DNA of 11,674 nt from assembly GCA_000436735.1 (NCBI GenBank), contig FR887236.1, forward strand, positions 1 to 11,674, written 5' to 3'. The notes beneath the pieces were generated by a model. The model was not told the DNA's origin, searched no databases, and was given only the letters and a program-made list of their open reading frames with translations. The translations under genes were made by a program, and so were the position numbers. Numbering within the stretch: the first letter of the stretch is position 1; the number at the start of each line of letters is the position of its first letter. The DNA comes from Firmicutes bacterium CAG:170. GTDB lineage: Bacteria; Bacillota; Clostridia; Oscillospirales; Oscillospiraceae. Shown here in pieces: positions 4,897 through 11,674 of the stretch.

Positions 4897-6135
4897 ATGA
4901 CGAAAATTGATATTTATTCCGGCTTTCTCGGCGCGGGCAAAACGACTCTGATCAAAAAGATGATCAAGGAGGCCTATCACGGCCAGAAGCTCGTCCTGAT
5001 CGAGAATGAGTTCGGCGAGATCGGTATTGACGGTGGCTTTTTACAGGAGGCCGGCATCCAGATCACGGAGATGAACTCCGGCTGCATCTGCTGCTCGCTG
5101 GTGGGCGATTTCGGCCGCGCGCTGCACAAGGTCATTGACGAGTACCATCCGGATCGCATCCTGATCGAGCCGTCCGGTGTGGGCAAGCTCTCCGACGTGA
5201 TCGGCGCGGTGCGCAAGGTCACGAGCGACGACGTGCAGCTCGGTAATTTTGTGACGGTGGCGGACGCGACGAAGTGCAAAATGTATATGAAGAACTTCGG
5301 CGAGTTCTACAACAACCAGATCGAGACCGCCAATACCATTATCCTCAGCCGTACCGACGGCATGAAGGAAGAGAAGCTCGACCAGTGCGTGACCATGATC
5401 CGCGAACACAACAAGGACGCGGTCATTGTCACGACACCGTGGGACGAGCTGACCGGCGAACAGCTGATGGAGGCCATGGAGCAGCGCAGCACCATCGCCA
5501 TTGAGCTTGCAAAGCTCGAGGAGGAGGCGCATCACCACCATCATGACCATGACGACGAGGACGATGACGAGTGCGATGACCCGGAGTGCAGCTGCCATCA
5601 CCATCATGACGATGATGACGAGGATGAGCATGAGCACCATCACCACGATGACGACGAGGAGCATGACTGCTGCTGCGGACATCACCATGACGAGGATGAC
5701 GACGAGGACGAGCATGAGCATCATCACCATCACCATCACGACGATGACGAAGAGTGTGACGATCCCGAGTGCAGCTGCCACCATCACCATGACGAGGACG
5801 AGGAGGGCCACGAGCACCATCATCATCACCACCACCACGGCCACGACGCCGACGAGGTGTTCATCAGCTGGGGCGAGGAGACGCATAAGAAGTACACCAA
5901 GGCGGAGATCGAAGGTTGCCTGAAGGCGCTGGAGAATGCGGAGAAATATGGCATCGTCCTGCGTGCGAAGGGCTATGTCGCCAATGCCGAGGGCGAAAAG
6001 TGGATCCACTTCGACTATGTTCCCGGCGAGCCGGACGTCCGCGACGGCTGCGCGATGGTCACGGGCCGCATCTGCGTGATCGGCTCGAAGCTGAATGAAA
6101 AGGCTGTCGCCGAGCTGTTCGGCACAGCGGAATGA
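4897..6135 (+). CDS. COG0523/CobW-type GTPase with a His/Asp/Cys-rich metal-binding tract
   Basis: A 412-residue protein. The G domain has Walker A GFLGAGKTT (9-17), ENEFGEIGID (36-45), the family CxCC motif in GCICC (62-66), EPSGVG (91-96) and SRTD (151-154) in place of NKxD. Residues 212-317 form an insert of almost only His, Asp, Glu and Cys: 41 His and 9 Cys, including two copies of CDDPECSCHHHH and one CCCGHHH. A CobW C-terminal domain follows (about 322-412; SWGEETHKKYTKAEIEGCLK and later VTGRICVIGSKL). Proteins of this family are GTP-dependent metal chaperones or insertases for zinc, cobalt or nickel in the cytoplasm; His-rich inserts bind divalent metal. The gene overlaps a four-base junction (ATGA) with the next frame and forms an operon with the gene at 6147. 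Which metal it serves is not shown by the sequence. Confidence 0.88.
   Translation: MTKIDIYSGFLGAGKTTLIKKMIKEAYHGQKLVLIENEFGEIGIDGGFLQEAGIQITEMNSGCICCSLVGDFGRALHKVIDEYHPDRILIEPSGVGKLSDVIGAVRKVTSDDVQLGNFVTVADATKCKMYMKNFGEFYNNQIETANTIILSRTDGMKEEKLDQCVTMIREHNKDAVIVTTPWDELTGEQLMEAMEQRSTIAIELAKLEEEAHHHHHDHDDEDDDECDDPECSCHHHHDDDDEDEHEHHHHDDDEEHDCCCGHHHDEDDDEDEHEHHHHHHHDDDEECDDPECSCHHHHDEDEEGHEHHHHHHHHGHDADEVFISWGEETHKKYTKAEIEGCLKALENAEKYGIVLRAKGYVANAEGEKWIHFDYVPGEPDVRDGCAMVTGRICVIGSKLNEKAVAELFGTAE
5530..5847 (+). repeat. imperfect coding repeat, His/Asp/Glu tract
   Basis: The DNA for residues 212-317 of the CobW-type protein is built from CAC/CAT and GAC/GAT/GAG triplets, with two closely similar 42-base segments (5569-5610 and 5752-5793) encoding E-CDDPECSC-HHHH-D. 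Such tracts change length by slippage or unequal recombination, so copy number may differ between strains. Confidence 0.75.
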
Positions 6136-6146
6136 GAGGAAAAACC

Positions 6147-7085
6147 ATGACGGCTGTTCCGATGTACGTTTTCACCGGCTTTCTGGAGTCCGGTAAGACC
6201 CGCTTTATCCAGCAGACGCTGGAGGATCCTCGCTTCAACTCCGGGGAACGGACGCTGCTGCTGGTGCTGGAGGAGGGCGAGGAGGAATACGACCTCTCCA
6301 CCTATCCCTCCAAGAATGTCTATATCGAGACGCTCGACTATGACGAGCTGAGTCAGGAAAAGCTTGAGGAGCTGCTCAAAAAGCATCGCGCCGAGCGCGT
6401 GGTGGCGGAGCTGAACGGAATGCACCTTGCGGCGGATTTCTACCTGAAAACGCCGGATTCGTGGCAGATCGCGCAGGAGGTCATGTTTGCCGACGCGCAG
6501 ACCTTTATGAGCTACAACGCGAATATGCGCCAGCTCGTCGTGGACAAGCTGGCCGGAGCGGAGCTGGTCGTGTTCAACCGCATGACGCCGGGCGCCGACA
6601 TCATGCCGTTCCATAAGATCGCCCGTGCGGTCAACCGCAAGATCGACATTATCTATGAGTTCTCCGACGGCACGACGCAGTACGATGAGATCGAGGACCC
6701 GCTGCCGTTCGATCTCAGCGCGCCGGTCGTGGAGATCGCCGACGAGGATTACGCGCTTTTCTACCGCGATATCACGGAGGAGCCGAAGAAATATGCCGGA
6801 AAGACCGTACGCTTCAAGGGTCAGGTAGCCCGCCTGCGCAAGGAGAAAAACGGCATGTTCGCGCCGGGACGATTCGTCATGACCTGCTGTGAGGCGGATA
6901 TCACCTTCATGGGCATCCCGTGCAAATTCGTCGGAAGCGCCGGGCTGATGGTCAAGTCGTGGGTGACGGTGACGGCGACGGTGGAGGTCAAGTACCACAG
7001 CCTCTACAAGGGCGTCGGCCCGATCCTGACGGCGCTCACCGTCGAACCGGCGGAGCCTGCCGCGCAGCAGGTAGCGACCTTCTGA
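6147..7085 (+). CDS. CobW-like P-loop protein fused to a YcgQ/TIGR03943-like C-terminal domain
   Basis: A 312-residue protein. The N-terminal part has a P-loop GFLESGKT (11-18), a strand with VVAEL (85-89) and FNRMTPGAD (143-151) at the guanine-specificity position, but lacks the CxCC motif, so it is a degenerate CobW/COG0523 domain. Residues about 203-303 resemble the C-terminal domain of the YcgQ/TIGR03943 (DUF1980) family: an OB-like region with GKTVRFKGQVAR, then RFVMTCCEAD (Cys247, Cys248), Cys259, and a final strand PILTALTVEP. I chose ATG 6147, with AGAGGA six bases upstream, over ATG 6132, which only overlaps the previous stop. YcgR/YcgQ and COG0523 proteins are known neighbours in zinc-regulated loci of Firmicutes, so the two genes of this operon probably act together in metal handling. 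The fusion assignment is by motif only. Confidence 0.7.
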   Translation: MTAVPMYVFTGFLESGKTRFIQQTLEDPRFNSGERTLLLVLEEGEEEYDLSTYPSKNVYIETLDYDELSQEKLEELLKKHRAERVVAELNGMHLAADFYLKTPDSWQIAQEVMFADAQTFMSYNANMRQLVVDKLAGAELVVFNRMTPGADIMPFHKIARAVNRKIDIIYEFSDGTTQYDEIEDPLPFDLSAPVVEIADEDYALFYRDITEEPKKYAGKTVRFKGQVARLRKEKNGMFAPGRFVMTCCEADITFMGIPCKFVGSAGLMVKSWVTVTATVEVKYHSLYKGVGPILTALTVEPAEPAAQQVATF

Positions 7086-7101
7086 GCGTAAAACGAAGCA
7101 T

Positions 7102-7145
7102 AAAAACTCCCGGAGCACATGTTTGAAGTGCCCCGGGAGTTTTTT
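7102..7145. terminator. bidirectional terminator between converging genes
   Basis: AAAAACTCCCGG (7102-7113) pairs with CCGGGAGTTTTT (7133-7144), and GCAC (7115-7118) with GTGC (7128-7131), around the loop ATGTTTGAA. T runs occur on both strands. It closes the CobW-type operon and, from the other side, the MATE gene. Confidence 0.9.
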
Positions 7146-7175
7146 GTGATAGGAGGAGCCTCCTGCGCGGAGCGC

Positions 7176-8588
7176 CTATTCCGAATCCCGATAGGCGCGA
7201 AGGCCCTCGCGGCCCTCGTCCGTGACGGGCTTGAGCCACTTCATGCTCTTGAAGTGGATAAGGCAGGCGATGGACTTCGGGATATCCTCCGCGAGGTAGG
7301 CGACCATGACCACGCCGACGAACGGAAGCTTCAGAACGTTTGCGGCCAGATACGTCAGCGGGATGGAGACCAGCCAGAGGCTGCCCATGTCATAAAGCAT
7401 ACCGCACAGCGTATCGCCGCCGGAGCGGAATACGCCGACGACCTGCACATAGGAGATGTTGCGGAACCAGACCTCCAGCGAACAGAATACCGTCACGGCC
7501 AGCGCCGTATCGAGCGTCAGCTGCGAAAGATTGCTGCCGGAGGAGAAGATCGAAATGAGGGGATAGCGGAAAAGAATGACCAGCCCGCCGATGACCATGC
7601 CCAGAAGCGGGATGAGCACCGAGAAGCGCCGCGCGTCCTCCACACCGCGCCGGATCTTTCCGCTGCCGATCGATTTGCCGACCATGATGACGCAGGAATT
7701 TCCGAGGCCAACGTAAAACGCAAAGGCCAGATCGGCAAAGGTCTTGAAAATGGTCATACCGGCGTAGTATTCATAGCCGATGTTAGAATAGATCATGTTG
7801 ACGATCAGAATACCGAGCGCCCACATACCCTCGTTGAACACGACGGGCATAGCCCGGCGGTAAAAGGCGCCGAGGTTTTTCAGCCCGAAGGCTGTCAGCT
7901 CACGGATGGGGCCGATCAGCAGGTTTTTCTCGAAAAGCGAGAACAGCAGGATCAGCACCGGACCGAGCCATGAGGAAATGCAAGTGGCGAGGGCCGCGCC
8001 GGCAATGCCCATCTCCGGGAAGCCGAACGCGCCGAAGATCAGACCGTAGTCCACAAAGGCGTTGGCGATGGTCGTGAAGATGGAAACATAGAGCGGCAGA
8101 CGCACGCGCTCCGTGTTGCGCAGGACGGTGCAGAGCACATTCGTCAGCGTGACGGCGGGGTAGGAAAAGCAGACGATCGAAAGATACTCGCTGCCTGCGG
8201 CGATCACGTCCGGGTCCTCGTTGAAAAGCCCGAGCACCCATGTGGGCGCAAGCCTCGCCACGATCAGGAACAGAACGGTCAGCACCAGGCTCGTCAGGAC
8301 ACCCATGCCCAGCACCCGCCGGATGCCCTTGTAGTCCTTGATGCCCCAATACTGCGAGATGAATACGCTCATGCCCGAGCAAAGCCCGAAGCCGAGCAGT
8401 GCGCACAGCCAGCCCCACTGGGCGGCCATGCCGACGGAGGACAGCGCGATGCTGCCCAGACGCGAGACCATCATGGTATCGACGAGCTGGAACGAGCTGG
8501 TCAGCACGTTTTGCAGCGCGACCGGGATGGCCAGCGCAAGTGTGACGCGCCAGAACGGCTTGTCACCGAGATATTTGCTCCATTTCAT
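7176..8588 (-). CDS. MATE-family multidrug/toxin exporter
   Basis: A 470-residue integral membrane protein with about twelve hydrophobic segments in two similar halves. The N-terminal half carries LALAIPVALQNVLTSSFQLV-D-TMMVSRLGS and the matching segment of the second half begins at the AMPVVFNEGMWALGILIVNM region, both typical of the MATE (DinF/NorM) fold. These proteins export cationic drugs or metabolites using a Na+ or H+ gradient; the substrate cannot be told. The family's usual length is 440-470. ATG 8588 has GGAG eight bases upstream; longer starts run back through the hairpin leader and the pta terminator. It lies downstream of pta on the same strand but beyond that gene's terminator. 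I see no clear promoter, so it may depend on read-through or an unrecognised promoter in 8589-8667. Confidence 0.9.
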   Translation of the reverse strand: MKWSKYLGDKPFWRVTLALAIPVALQNVLTSSFQLVDTMMVSRLGSIALSSVGMAAQWGWLCALLGFGLCSGMSVFISQYWGIKDYKGIRRVLGMGVLTSLVLTVLFLIVARLAPTWVLGLFNEDPDVIAAGSEYLSIVCFSYPAVTLTNVLCTVLRNTERVRLPLYVSIFTTIANAFVDYGLIFGAFGFPEMGIAGAALATCISSWLGPVLILLFSLFEKNLLIGPIRELTAFGLKNLGAFYRRAMPVVFNEGMWALGILIVNMIYSNIGYEYYAGMTIFKTFADLAFAFYVGLGNSCVIMVGKSIGSGKIRRGVEDARRFSVLIPLLGMVIGGLVILFRYPLISIFSSGSNLSQLTLDTALAVTVFCSLEVWFRNISYVQVVGVFRSGGDTLCGMLYDMGSLWLVSIPLTYLAANVLKLPFVGVVMVAYLAEDIPKSIACLIHFKSMKWLKPVTDEGREGLRAYRDSE

Positions 8589-8605
8589 AAAAAACACTCC
8601 ATGAG

Positions 8606-8649
8606 GGAAGCTCCGAACCGCCAGGTTCGGCCGTTTTGTCAGAGCTTCC
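8606..8649 (-). promoter_or_regulatory. nested hairpin in the leader of the MATE gene
   Basis: CCGAACC (8613-8619) and GGTTCGG (8624-8630) form a perfect 7-bp stem with a four-base loop. Directly outside it GGAAGCT (8606-8612) pairs with AGCTTCC (8643-8649), leaving twelve unpaired bases on one side. The structure ends ten or so bases before the ribosome site. It could act as an attenuator, RNA-binding or mRNA-stability element. It matches no riboswitch I know. Confidence 0.45.
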
Positions 8650-8662
8650 GCAGAAAACGGTG

Positions 8663-8699
8663 AAAAAGTGGGGATGCTGCTCAAAAGCAGTATCCCCAC
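8663..8699 (-). terminator. terminator of pta
   Basis: On the minus strand GTGGGGATACTGCT pairs with AGCAGCATCCCCAC (8668-8699, one mismatch), followed by CTTTTTC (T run = complement of 8663-8667). It lies 33 bases after the pta stop. Confidence 0.85.
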
Positions 8700-8731
8700 G
8701 AAGTTTTTCGGATGGTCGCGTGAGTGACCTA

Positions 8732-9748
8732 TTATGCCATGCCAGCAGTGATGATGGCCATCTTATAGACCTCGTCTGCGTTGCAGCCGCGTGAGAGGTC
8801 GTTGATGGGGGCGTTCAGACCCTGAAGAATGGGGCCGTAGGCCTCGAAGCCGCCGAGGCGCTGTGCGATCTTGTAGCCGATGTTGCCGGCCTCGATGCAC
8901 GGGAAGATGAAGGTGTTGGCGTAGCCCGCGACCTTGGAGCCGGGGAACTTCAGCTGACCGACGACAGGGGAGACCGCCGCGTCAAACTGCATTTCGCCGT
9001 CGATGGCAAGCTCGGGCGCGAGCTTCTGGGCCTCGATGGTGGCGTCGTGGCTCAGCTTCACCGTGCCGCCCTTGCCGGAGCCCTTGGTGGAGAAGGAGAG
9101 CAGCGCGACCTTCGGGTCGATGCCGAAGAAGGCAGCCGTGCGCGCGGACTCGACCGCGACCTCCGCCAGCTTCTGTGCGCCGGAGAACACGACCTCGCCG
9201 GTCGTCTTGTCGAGGGTGTCGGGATAGTCGATGTTGATGGCACAGTCGCCCATGCAGTACTTTTCATCGTTGCCGTCCTTGTCCTTGCGGAACAGGATGA
9301 AGGAGGAGGAGACCAGATGCGCGCCCTTCTTCGTCTTGACCAGCTGGAGTGCCGGACGGACGGTATCGGCCGTGGAATAGGTAGCGCCGCCGAGCAGAGC
9401 GTCGGCCTTGCCCATCTTGACGAGCATGGTGCCGAAGTAGTTGCCCTTTGCAAGCGCCGCGCGGCACTCTTCCTCGGTCATTTTGCCCTTGCGAAGCTCG
9501 ACCATCTTTGCGACCATCTCGTCCATGCCCTCATAGGTGGCCGGGTCGATGATGGTGGCCTTGCAGATGCAGAAGCCGCCCTTTTCCGCAGCAGCCTTGA
9601 CCTCGTCCGTGTTGCCGATCAGGATCACGTCCATCAGATCCTCCTTGAGCAGGCGGTCGGTGGCTTCCAGAATACGGGCGTCGGGTCCTTCGGTAAAGAC
9701 GATGGTGCGGCGCGTGGCCTTCAGAGCGTCAAGCAGTTTCGTAAACAT
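8732..9748 (-). CDS. pta: phosphate acetyltransferase
   Basis: Phosphotransacetylase interconverts acetyl-CoA plus phosphate and acetyl phosphate plus CoA, in the cytoplasm; with acetate kinase it makes ATP and acetate in fermenters. The 338 residues match the short (class I, about 330-340) form. Visible family motifs are RRTIVFTEGPDARILEA (13-29), LGGATYSTADTVRPALQLV (119-137), GAHLVSSSFIL (142-152), and GPILQGLNAPINDLSRGC (305-322), which holds the conserved Ser319-Arg320 pair of the active site. ATG 9748 is chosen because GGAGG lies eight bases upstream; the upstream extension overlaps the promoter. No ackA is adjacent: the next gene on the strand is a MATE exporter beyond a terminator, so pta is probably transcribed alone. 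Confidence 0.97.
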   Translation of the reverse strand: MFTKLLDALKATRRTIVFTEGPDARILEATDRLLKEDLMDVILIGNTDEVKAAAEKGGFCICKATIIDPATYEGMDEMVAKMVELRKGKMTEEECRAALAKGNYFGTMLVKMGKADALLGGATYSTADTVRPALQLVKTKKGAHLVSSSFILFRKDKDGNDEKYCMGDCAINIDYPDTLDKTTGEVVFSGAQKLAEVAVESARTAAFFGIDPKVALLSFSTKGSGKGGTVKLSHDATIEAQKLAPELAIDGEMQFDAAVSPVVGQLKFPGSKVAGYANTFIFPCIEAGNIGYKIAQRLGGFEAYGPILQGLNAPINDLSRGCNADEVYKMAIITAGMA

Positions 9749-9766
9749 AGTATATACCTCCAATTT

Positions 9767-9780
9767 TGCGGATATCCGCA
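9767..9780. promoter_or_regulatory. 14-bp perfect palindrome in the pta leader
   Basis: TGCGGATATCCGCA is a perfect palindrome without spacer. It lies between the pta -10 and ribosome site, roughly 7 to 20 bases into the transcript. Its position suits a repressor operator, but no regulator is known. Confidence 0.4.
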
Positions 9781-9793
9781 CATTTCTGCGTCT

Positions 9794-9822
9794 AGTATAC
9801 AACGATTTTCCCCGGGACTCAA
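9794..9822 (-). promoter_or_regulatory. promoter of pta
   Basis: On the minus strand TTGAGT (complement of 9817-9822) and TATACT (complement of 9794-9799) are separated by 17 bases. Transcription would start near 9787, leaving a leader of about 39 bases. Confidence 0.7.
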
Positions 9823-9860
9823 CCATTTGTGAGAAATTTTTTCAATGCTTCCGGTAAAGA

Positions 9861-9898
9861 GAAAAGCCACCCCGCTGGAGACGATGTCTCCAACGGGG
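9861..9898 (-). terminator. terminator of the XRE/beta-solenoid gene
   Basis: On the minus strand CCCCG-TTGGAGAC... pairs across the loop ATC with GTCTCCA-GCGGGG (9870-9898; one mismatch), followed by TGGCTTTTCTCTTT. It lies 29 bases after the stop of the gene at 9928-10899. Confidence 0.75.
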
Positions 9899-9927
9899 CA
9901 GAATGGTGGGCAAATAATTGGTACGGC

Positions 9928-10899
9928 TCAGTTCTCGTCGTCCGTCACGCAGACAAACGTGTCCTCGCCTCCGTCGTCCTCGTCCTTGCCGGAGGCGGAG
10001 GAATCGAAAGCGCTGCTGAACTGCTCGCCAAGCTCCTTGCCGAGACGGCCCAGCTTCTGGCCAAGCTCGTTCATCGAGCGCTCGAACTGCTTGCTGTCGA
10101 AGCCGCCGCCGAACTGGAAGCTGGCGGACTTGCCGCGCTTTTTGCCGCTGCCGGTCTGGAAGGAGAAGCCGTTGGGTGCGGAGGACGCGCCGCCGTGTAC
10201 CTTCTCGCAGCTCAGCGAGCCGCCCGCCGTGACGTTTCCGCCCACGTCGCCGCAGGTGACGCTGCCGGTGGCCGTGACGCTTCCCGTCACATTGTCGCAG
10301 TTGACGCTTCCGCCGGAGGCTACGTTGCCTTCGACCGCGTCACAGGTGACACTGCCGCTGGTTTTGATGTCGCCGGAAACATCGTCGCAGTTGACGATGC
10401 CGCCCGCCGTAACGCTGCCGCCGACACTGTCGCAGTTGACGCTGCCGCCTGCCTGAACATTGCCGGTGATATCGCCGCAGGAGACGGAAAAGACGGAATC
10501 AATGTTCAGCGCGGGGCCTTCATATTCAAAGGTGATCCGGCTGGCCTCGGGGCAGTCCGTGACGCCCTGCGCGCCGATGAGCCTATGTCCGGCAAAGAGC
10601 ACGGCGTGGATCGTATGGGGATCGTCGTCCCACGGAAGGTCGAGCGGAGCGCTGGCGGAGTCTTCGGAGGCGTCCTCCTCCGCTTCCTCGTCCTGCTGCT
10701 GTGCGACGCCCAGCAGTTCGTCCACACGGACGTGGAACACCTCGGCCAGCTTCGGCAGCAGCGTGATGTCCGGATAGCTCTGGCCGGTCTCCCATTTGCT
10801 GACGGCCTGCGCGGTGATGCCAAGCTCCTGCGCCAGCTGCTCCTGTGTCATGGAAAGCTCCTTGCGGAGCGTGATGATCCTCTGTGCAAAATCGTTCAT
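9928..10899 (-). CDS. XRE regulator fused to a Cys-ladder beta-solenoid
   Basis: A 323-residue protein. Residues 5-63 are a standard XRE helix-turn-helix (MTQEQLAQELGITAQAVSKW, then SYPDITLLPKLAEVFHVRVD). An acidic linker (68-93) leads to a short folded part (94-137). Residues 138-237 are seven tandem 15-residue repeats with consensus SVxCDxVxGxVxAGG, and cysteines at 141, 156, 171, 186, 201, 216 and 231. This pattern predicts a right-handed beta-helix similar in style to bactofilin or DUF4097-type repeats. A basic stretch (252-259), an amphipathic helix (268-296) and an acidic tail follow. ATG 10899 has GGAGG nine bases upstream. There is no signal peptide or membrane segment, so it is cytoplasmic. 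It is monocistronic between two terminators. The function of the repeat domain is unknown; self-assembly or metal/redox sensing through the stacked cysteines are possible. Confidence 0.8.
   Translation of the reverse strand: MNDFAQRIITLRKELSMTQEQLAQELGITAQAVSKWETGQSYPDITLLPKLAEVFHVRVDELLGVAQQQDEEAEEDASEDSASAPLDLPWDDDPHTIHAVLFAGHRLIGAQGVTDCPEASRITFEYEGPALNIDSVFSVSCGDITGNVQAGGSVNCDSVGGSVTAGGIVNCDDVSGDIKTSGSVTCDAVEGNVASGGSVNCDNVTGSVTATGSVTCGDVGGNVTAGGSLSCEKVHGGASSAPNGFSFQTGSGKKRGKSASFQFGGGFDSKQFERSMNELGQKLGRLGKELGEQFSSAFDSSASGKDEDDGGEDTFVCVTDDEN
10189..10488 (-). repeat. 45-bp coding repeat, seven units
   Basis: The DNA encoding residues 138-237 consists of about 6.7 imperfect 45-base units, each giving one 15-residue solenoid turn with one cysteine. 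Units differ by many substitutions, so the array is old rather than a recent expansion. Confidence 0.8.
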
Positions 10900-11020
10900 A
10901 GTATATTTCCTCCATAATCTGATCGATGGCTTTTGATTTTCTCGTTTGCGGGCCTGCAACTTATGGCTCCATTATGTCCGCGAAATCCGAAAAAATCAAT
11001 AGATTATCGGTTGAATTGCA

Positions 11021-11081
11021 GAAAAAACAGACAACCGCCGGTTGAAAAGCACACCTTCTGCACGATTCAACCGACGGTTGT
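11021..11081 (-). terminator. terminator of the sortase gene with self-palindromic arms
   Basis: Arms 11031-11046 and 11066-11081 pair over 15 of 16 positions. On the minus strand the hairpin is followed by CTGTTTTTTC (complement of 11021-11030), as in an intrinsic terminator. Each arm is itself a palindrome, CAACCG-N-CGGTTG, so two identical dyad sites are also present. Confidence 0.75.
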
Positions 11082-11095
11082 ATGCGATTTTGGGG

Positions 11096-11674
11096 TCAGG
11101 CGGCGGCTTCGGCGCGTTCGCAGCGCACGGCAAGGCGGGACTGGCCGCCGACGGTGCAGGTGAAGAGCGTCAGATCCCAGTCGCCGCTTGTCATTTCCTC
11201 GACGGCATAGGGCGGGAGCGTTTCCAGCTCCACGACCGTATAGGAGAACACGTTCCCGTCGATATCGGTGAAGGAGAGCGCGTCGCCCGGCGTAAGATTT
11301 TTGAGCGTGCCAAAGTGCCCGGAATAATTGTGCCCGGCGATCACCATGGTGTCGAGGTAAGCGGAGCCGGAGTAGCGGCAGGGCGCGGCCCGGGAGCCGG
11401 AATCGCTCCATTCGCCGAGCACCGGCAGCTCCAGCCCCAGCGACGGCAGACGCAGAACGCCGATATAGCTTCTGCCGTCGATCTCCTCCGACGGCATTTC
11501 CATCTCCGGATCCAGAAGATAGTCCGGGAGGAAGGTCTCCTCTGCTGCGGCGGGAGCTTCGTCCGGTGCGGACGGTGCGGAAGTGTCTGCTTCCGCCGCA
11601 GCCACGCGTTTCTCCAGCTCCGGCGCGAGCTGCGCCAGTACGGCGTCTGCCGAACGGCGGGCGGCGGTGTCGCT
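11096..11674 (-). CDS. sortase, C-terminal part (cut by the window edge)
   Basis: The frame is open to the window edge, so the start, and any N-terminal membrane segment, lie outside. The visible 192 residues are an acidic, Ala/Pro-rich linker, then a sortase domain: YIGVLRLPSLGLELPVLGEW, catalytic His in VIAGHNYSGHFG (His codon 11330-11332), catalytic Cys in LTLFTCTVGG (11156-11158), and Arg in QSRLAVRC (11135-11137). Sortases are membrane-anchored transpeptidases that attach sorted proteins to the cell wall or build pili. The His-Cys-Arg triad is intact. The spacing fits the broad class D/E-like sortases of Clostridia; the class and substrate are not decided here. Confidence 0.88.
   Translation of the reverse strand, partial: SDTAARRSADAVLAQLAPELEKRVAAAEADTSAPSAPDEAPAAAEETFLPDYLLDPEMEMPSEEIDGRSYIGVLRLPSLGLELPVLGEWSDSGSRAAPCRYSGSAYLDTMVIAGHNYSGHFGTLKNLTPGDALSFTDIDGNVFSYTVVELETLPPYAVEEMTSGDWDLTLFTCTVGGQSRLAVRCERAEAAA

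Noticed and set aside
5041..6009. Long minus-strand open frame rich in Val, Met and Leu opposite the His-rich tract
   Set aside because: It is the antisense reading of GAC/CAC-type codons (GTC/GTG/ATG) of the CobW-type gene, with no start signals.
8732..9826. Upstream start of pta at 9826
   Set aside because: The extra 26 residues cover the promoter and leader palindrome; GGAGG before ATG 9748 fixes the start.
9047..9832. Plus-strand open frame of 261 codons opposite pta
   Set aside because: Antisense shadow of a GC-rich gene; pta has full family motifs, ribosome site and promoter on the other strand.
9829..10917. Plus-strand open frame of 362 codons with Ala/Asp/Val repeats opposite the XRE/solenoid gene
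   Set aside because: Its repeats are the reverse complement of the 45-bp solenoid repeats; the minus-strand protein has a real HTH and ribosome site.

Overview
The window looks like chromosome of a Gram-positive gut-type Clostridia, probably Oscillospiraceae-like. This is inferred from strong GGAGG ribosome sites, a sortase, CCA-encoding tRNA-Ser genes, a Pta and XRE regulators; no single marker fixes the genus. It has two halves.

Positions 1 to about 4,525 are one end of an integrated element that is AT-richer, gene-poor and decaying. It holds a small HTH gene (62-376) and a roughly 900-base stretch without a convincing gene but full of inverted repeats, including a 14-position long-range helix; I read this as a candidate large structured RNA. 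Next come a minus-strand module of small genes (HTH protein, excisionase-like protein, phage-type DUF6291-like replication protein) and a divergent repressor/Cro-like pair around three similar 14-bp operator-like sites. A tyrosine integrase ends 78 bases before the 3' end of a tRNA-Ser(GCT) gene. Four genes of this half carry reading-frame lesions: a stop codon in the repressor, a frameshift in the integrase, a frameshift in a small HTH gene, and a stop or double frameshift in the replication gene. The flanking chromosomal genes are intact, so real decay is likelier than sequencing error. The element is probably stranded; its far end lies outside the window.

Positions 4,527 to 4,792 hold two tRNA-Ser genes (GCT and TGA) on the minus strand with a good promoter. 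After them a plus-strand two-gene operon encodes COG0523/CobW-type P-loop proteins. The first has a 106-residue His/Asp/Glu/Cys tract with 41 histidines. The second joins a degenerate CobW-like P-loop domain to a C-terminal domain resembling the YcgQ/TIGR03943 family. Together they suggest a transition-metal (zinc or nickel) storage or delivery unit.

The rest is on the minus strand: a MATE-family exporter with a hairpin leader, phosphate acetyltransferase (pta, without ackA beside it), an XRE regulator fused to a beta-solenoid with a cysteine every 15 residues exactly, and the C-terminal part of a sortase cut by the window edge. Each of these transcription units except MATE is preceded or closed by a recognisable promoter or terminator hairpin, as listed.
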